Below are positions 7,228 to 10,190 of a DNA stretch of 10,190 bases, piece by piece. Where the stretch lies: positions 1-10,190 of the forward strand of contig DATJSJ010000035.1 in the NCBI GenBank assembly GCA_035504175.1. Direction: 5' to 3'. This DNA is from DATJSJ01 sp035504175. Lineage in GTDB: Bacteria > Pseudomonadota > Alphaproteobacteria > Acetobacterales > Acetobacteraceae. Within the stretch, counting starts at the first letter, position 1; every line of letters begins with the position of its first letter. Made by a program: the position numbers and the translations under genes. The notes under the pieces are model-generated. The model was not told where the DNA came from, ran no database searches, and worked only from the letters and a program-made list of their open reading frames with translations.

Positions 7228-7259
7228 CCCGACCTGCCTTGCCGGTCGGGGTCGGCAGG
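7228..7259 (+). promoter_or_regulatory. Two overlapping, mutually exclusive hairpins between the hydrolase and dehydratase genes
   Basis: CCCGACC (7228-7234) can pair with GGTCGGG (7244-7250), starting at the base after the hydrolase stop. Alternatively CCTGCC (7233-7238) can pair with GGCAGG (7254-7259). The two stems share bases and cannot form together. No T-run follows either one. The arrangement could modulate read-through into the dehydratase gene, but it may be chance in GC-rich DNA. Confidence 0.3.
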
Positions 7260-7280
7260 CGCACAACCGGACGGGCCATC

Positions 7281-7288
7281 GGGAGGAG
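7281..7288 (+). promoter_or_regulatory. Shine-Dalgarno GGGAGGAG that sets the dehydratase start
   Basis: The dehydratase reading frame stays open far upstream, through the hydrolase gene in a different frame, so its start must be chosen. GGGAGGAG just before ATG 7293, together with protein similarity beginning near this Met, fixes the start there. Confidence 0.85.
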
Positions 7289-7292
7289 AAAC

Positions 7293-9032
7293 ATGGCCCG
7301 CAAGACGCCCGAGCAGTTGCGCAGCCACCGCTGGTACGGCGCGACCGACCTGCGCAGTTTCGGCCATCGCAGCCGCACCAAGCAGATGGGCTACTCGGCC
7401 GCCGACTGGTCGGACGCGCAGGGGCGCAGCAAGCCGGTCATCGGCATCCTCAACACCTGGTCCGACCTCAACCCCTGCCACCAACATTTCCGCATCCGCG
7501 CCGAGGAGGTGAAGCGCGGGGTGTGGCAGGCGGGGGGCTTCCCGCTCGAGATCCCGGCGCTCGCGCTGCCGGAAAACTTCATGAAGCCGACCACCATGCT
7601 CTATCGCAACCTGCTGGCGATGGAGGTCGAGGAGATCGCCCGCTCGCAGCCCTTCGACGGGCTGGTGCTGATGGGCGGCTGCGACAAGACGACGCCGGCG
7701 ATGGTGATGGGTGCACTCTCCGTCGACCTGCCCTGCATCTTCCTGCCCGCCGGCCCGATGCTGCGGGGGTTCTGGAACGGCCACACGCTCGGCTCCGGGT
7801 CCGACACCTGGAAATTCTGGGACGAGCTGCGCGCCGGCAACATCACGCAAGCCGAGTGGGAGGGCGTCGAGGACGGCATCGCACGCTCCTGGGGCACCTG
7901 CATGACGATGGGCACGGCGAGCACGATGACTGCGGCGGTCGAGGGCTTGGGCCTGGCCCTGCCCGGCAGCTCCTCGATCCCGGCGTCGGATTCGCATCAC
8001 GCCCGGATGGCGGAGGCCTGCGGCCGGCGTATCGTCGAGCTGGTGTGGGAAGATGCGCGGCCGCGCACGCTGCTCTCTGCGGCGAGCTTCGACAACGCGG
8101 TGCGAGTGGTGCTGGCGCTCGGCGGTTCGACCAACGCCATCATCCACCTGATCGCGATGGCGCGCCGGGCCGGCATCCCGCTCGATCTCGACCGGTTCGA
8201 CACGCTTTCCCGCGAGACGCCGCTGCTCGCCGATATCCGCCCGGCCGGAAAATTCCTCATGGAGGATTTCCATTACGCGGGCGGCCTGCGCGCGCTGATG
8301 AACCGGATGCGCGCCTTGCTGGACACGGACTGCCAAACCGTGGCCGGCATCACGCTCGGGCAGGCGATCGAGGGCGCGCAGGTGCTGAACGATGCGGTGA
8401 TCCGGCCGATGAACGACCCGCTGCTGACCGACAGCGGCGTCGCGGTGCTGCGCGGCAATCTCGCGCCCGACGGCGCGGTGATCAAACCGGGCGCCGCCGA
8501 CCCGCGCCTCGCGCACCACACCGGCCCGGCGGTGGTGTTCCACGACTACGGCGACATGGCGGCACGGATCGACGATCCGGACCTGCCGGTGACGCCGGAC
8601 TCCGTGCTGGTGCTGCAGAGTGCCGGGCCCGTCGGCGGGCCCGGCATGCCGGAATGGGGCATGTTGCCGCTGCCGAAGAAGCTGCTGCGTCAGGGCGTGC
8701 GCGACATGGTGCGCATTTCCGACGCCCGCATGTCAGGCACCAGCTACGGCACCTGCGTGCTGCACGTGGCGCCCGAGAGCGCGGTCGGCGGCCCGGTCGC
8801 GCTGGTGCGCGACGGTGACCGCATCACGCTCGACGTCGCCGCGCGGCGGTTGCAGCTCGAAGTGCCAGAGGCGGAGCTCGCCGCGCGGCGCGCGGCCTGG
8901 ACGCCGCCGCCGCCGCATTACGTGCGCGGCTTCGGCCTGTTGCACAGCCGCGAGGTGCGCCAGGCCAACGAGGGCTGCGATTACGCCGTGCTCGAGGGCA
9001 CGATGCGCACGCCGGAGCCGGAGATCCACTGA
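7293..9032 (+). CDS. IlvD/Edd-family sugar-acid dehydratase, L-arabinonate dehydratase-like
   Basis: Predicted 579-aa enzyme that removes water from an aldonic acid to give a 2-keto-3-deoxy acid, using a [2Fe-2S] cluster and Mg2+. The three cluster cysteines are present: Cys62 (SDLNPC), Cys130 (MGGCDKTTP) and Cys203 (WGTCMTMGTASTM). Lys132, the equivalent of the carbamylated Mg ligand, Glu94, and Ser481 in ISDARMSGTSYG, the catalytic serine, are also in place. The GTC-TMGTASTM motif and length match Rhizobium L-arabinonate dehydratase and relatives better than true dihydroxy-acid dehydratase (IlvD), so a role in branched-chain amino acid synthesis is less likely. No sugar dehydrogenase, lactonase or aldolase gene is nearby, so arabinonate, xylonate, fuconate or another sugar acid all remain possible. 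The stop lies 2 bp before the SIMPL gene. Confidence 0.92.
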   Translation: MARKTPEQLRSHRWYGATDLRSFGHRSRTKQMGYSAADWSDAQGRSKPVIGILNTWSDLNPCHQHFRIRAEEVKRGVWQAGGFPLEIPALALPENFMKPTTMLYRNLLAMEVEEIARSQPFDGLVLMGGCDKTTPAMVMGALSVDLPCIFLPAGPMLRGFWNGHTLGSGSDTWKFWDELRAGNITQAEWEGVEDGIARSWGTCMTMGTASTMTAAVEGLGLALPGSSSIPASDSHHARMAEACGRRIVELVWEDARPRTLLSAASFDNAVRVVLALGGSTNAIIHLIAMARRAGIPLDLDRFDTLSRETPLLADIRPAGKFLMEDFHYAGGLRALMNRMRALLDTDCQTVAGITLGQAIEGAQVLNDAVIRPMNDPLLTDSGVAVLRGNLAPDGAVIKPGAADPRLAHHTGPAVVFHDYGDMAARIDDPDLPVTPDSVLVLQSAGPVGGPGMPEWGMLPLPKKLLRQGVRDMVRISDARMSGTSYGTCVLHVAPESAVGGPVALVRDGDRITLDVAARRLQLEVPEAELAARRAAWTPPPPHYVRGFGLLHSREVRQANEGCDYAVLEGTMRTPEPEIH

Positions 9033-9034
9033 GC

Positions 9035-9715
9035 ATGGCCCGCCCTGCCCCGCGCCGGCGCGACTGTCTCGCCGCCCTGCTCGGCGCCGCGTTGCTGCTG
9101 CCCGCTTCGGCGCAGGCGGAGACGCTGCTGCGCCTGTCTTCGACCGCAACCGTCTCGGTGCAACCGGACGAACTCGCGGCCAGCCTCTCGGCGCAGGCGA
9201 CCGCTGCCGCCGCGCGTCAGGCGCAGGCGCGCGTGAATCAGGCGGTCGGGACGGCGCTGGAAGCGGCGCACGCGGTCGCCGGCGTACAGGTTGCGACCGG
9301 CTCCTATCAGGTTTGGCACGTCACGGAGCCGCACGAGCAATGGCAGGCGAGCCAGTCGATCACGCTGAGCAGCCATGACGGGGACAGCCTGCTTGGGCTG
9401 GTGGGCAAACTGCAGGCGCAGGGGCTGGCGGTGAACGAGCTGGCCTGGCGGCTTTCGCCGGGGCTGGAGCAGCGCTCGCACGATGAGGCGACGCGGCGCG
9501 CGGTTACCAGGCTGCGTGGCCGGGCCGTCGAGATGGCGGCGCTGCTCGGGCTGCGCTTCGACAGTTTCCGCGAAGTGCGGCTGACGCCGGAAGCGCCGCC
9601 GCCGATGCCGCGGGCGATGATGGCGATGGCCGCGATGCCGGCGCCCCATGCGGAAAGCGGGCAGGTCGAAGTCAGCGCAACGGTCGAGGCGGATGCGGTG
9701 CTGGTGCCGAAGTGA
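9035..9715 (+). CDS. Secreted SIMPL (DUF541) domain protein
   Basis: A 226-aa exported protein. A classic signal peptide is visible: basic ARPAPRRRD, hydrophobic core CLAALLGAALLLP, and a cleavage site after ASAQA at residue 28. The mature part begins LLRLSSTATVSVQPDELAAS, the usual opening of SIMPL/DUF541 periplasmic or cell-surface proteins, and continues with the typical A-helix (RQAQARVNQAVGTAL), a strand YQVWHV, and a late beta region rich in E/V (GQVEVSATVEADAVLV). An Ala/Met/Pro-rich insert (about 189-208) precedes the last strand. The molecular role of this family is poorly defined; some members are linked to envelope or oxidative stress. The start ATG is 2 bp after the dehydratase stop, with GGAG at 9020-9023, so it is very probably in the same transcript. 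Confidence 0.85.
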   Translation: MARPAPRRRDCLAALLGAALLLPASAQAETLLRLSSTATVSVQPDELAASLSAQATAAAARQAQARVNQAVGTALEAAHAVAGVQVATGSYQVWHVTEPHEQWQASQSITLSSHDGDSLLGLVGKLQAQGLAVNELAWRLSPGLEQRSHDEATRRAVTRLRGRAVEMAALLGLRFDSFREVRLTPEAPPPMPRAMMAMAAMPAPHAESGQVEVSATVEADAVLVPK

Positions 9716-10006
9716 ACGCCAGCGGCATCTCAACGGCCCTGCCGCACGCCGGAATGGCTCGCCCCGAATTGCGCCCGGATCGCCCGCACCAGCACCCGAT
9801 CGCGCCGCGCCAGCGGTCCCACGGCCCGCATGTGCTGCGGGTCGCCCGGTCCCTGGTGGCGATCGTGGAGAAACACGCTGGCTGCACTTCTCCCGCGTCC
9901 GGGCGAGCCACCTGTTGCTGCTGGACGCGAAGGATCCGGCGTACGCGGAACAGGCCGTCGTCGCCCCCGGTGAGATCACCGAGGGCGTGGAGCGGCCACC
10001 GAACCG
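9716..10006. other. 291-bp convergent intergenic region, possibly with decayed coding sequence
   Basis: No gene is convincing here. A GTG at 9712 overlaps the SIMPL stop as GTGA and opens a plus frame whose first half has strongly G/C-ending codons (to about 9875); beyond that a different plus frame carries the bias (translation around LLLLDAKDPAYAEQ at ~9916-9957). On the minus strand a frame ending at 9730-9732 reads naturally near HMRAVGPLARRDRVLVRAI. Such patterns suit either a frameshifted remnant or the general codon-like bias of GC-rich DNA. A small hairpin CGGTG-AGAT-CACCG (9968-9981) lies about 25 bp beyond the end of the minus-strand gene and could mark its terminator, though it lacks a T-run. 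Confidence 0.4.
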
Positions 10007-10190
10007 CTACCCGGTGTATTCGATGATCGACAGCCCGGCGCTGAAATCTGTGCAGTAGCAGAGCCCGTTGCGGTCGACGAACACGTCGGCCGAATGCAGG
10101 ACCACCGGGCGGTCGGGGCGCGGGTCGACGAGCTTCTCCGGCGCCGGCGGCACGCAGGCCGCGACCTCGATCGGCCGGTACTTGTCGCGG
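10007..10190 (-). CDS. C-terminal end of an LVIVD-repeat / beta-propeller-like protein (5' end outside window)
   Basis: On the minus strand a frame enters from the right edge and runs 60 codons to a TAG (10007-10009). It reads through KYRPIEVAACVPPAPEKL, then ADVFVDRNGLCYCTDF, and ends SAGLSIIEYTG. The pattern RP-EV followed by a PPAP stretch, then D-V-VD-NG--Y-TD---GL-I-EY, is how LVIVD-repeat proteins close: a last blade strand with a -DRNG turn. Start, length, signal peptide and function lie outside the window. Two cysteines in LCYC are unusual at positions where relatives usually have aliphatic residues. The gene converges on the SIMPL gene. Confidence is limited by the short visible part. 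Confidence 0.65.
   Translation of the reverse strand, partial: RDKYRPIEVAACVPPAPEKLVDPRPDRPVVLHSADVFVDRNGLCYCTDFSAGLSIIEYTG

Noticed and set aside
6768..8543. A minus-strand open frame of 591 codons opposite the hydrolase and dehydratase genes.
   Set aside because: It has low-complexity His/Arg/Asp composition, spans two genes, and is explained by antisense codon bias.
6243..9032. An apparent 929-aa fusion protein with the dehydratase at its C-terminus.
   Set aside because: The first 350 residues are the hydrolase gene read out of frame, and are Arg/Gly-rich nonsense. A strong ribosome binding site at 7281-7288 and family similarity place the real start at 7293.
7293..9032. Dihydroxy-acid dehydratase IlvD of branched-chain amino acid synthesis.
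   Set aside because: The motif around the third cluster cysteine (GTCMTMGTASTM) and the flanking sequence follow the sugar-acid dehydratase subgroup, not the GMFTANSM pattern of IlvD.

Overview
The window looks like chromosomal DNA from a high-GC alphaproteobacterium. I would guess Rhodospirillales, perhaps Acetobacteraceae, but that rests on overall protein character and the strongly G/C-ending codons; there is no rRNA or other decisive marker. I see no tRNA, rRNA, CRISPR array, insertion sequence or phage module. The content is mostly ordinary metabolic, transport and envelope genes.

Left part (1-5050): the C-terminal half of an RND (HAE1-type) efflux permease runs in from the left edge and ends at 1459. 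After a 204-bp gap holding two perfect GC palindromes comes a complete molybdenum hydroxylase large subunit of the xanthine dehydrogenase/CoxL form II type (1664-3982), without its usual FAD and [2Fe-2S] partner genes in view. Facing it tail to tail, 9 bp away, is a PotD-like periplasmic polyamine-type binding protein (3992-5050, minus), also without its ABC permease or ATPase genes in view.

Middle (5051-6176): a 415-bp divergent intergenic region with several small dyads precedes a back-to-back pair: an 89-aa DUF883/ElaB-YqjD-like protein with a C-terminal membrane anchor, and a 146-aa two-helix membrane protein of the phage-holin-3_6/YqjE-like type. The pair resembles the enterobacterial yqjD-yqjE arrangement.

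Right part (6217-9715): three same-strand genes probably form an operon. They are a 3-hydroxyisobutyryl-CoA hydrolase-type enoyl-CoA hydratase superfamily protein, an IlvD/Edd-family sugar-acid dehydratase closest in motifs to L-arabinonate dehydratase, and a secreted SIMPL (DUF541) protein that starts 2 bp after the dehydratase stop. The valine-pathway-type hydrolase and the sugar-acid dehydratase do not belong to one obvious pathway, so shared transcription need not mean shared function.

Right edge: the last 60 codons of a minus-strand gene (stop at 10007-10009) look like the end of an LVIVD-repeat/beta-propeller protein. The 291 bp between it and the SIMPL gene has no convincing gene but shows coding-like codon bias and may hold decayed sequence.

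No clearly new biological system is visible. The observations most worth checking are the missing partner genes of the molybdenum hydroxylase, the YqjD/YqjE-like pair with its structured leader, the palindromes and overlapping hairpins between genes, and the possible gene remnant at 9716-10006.
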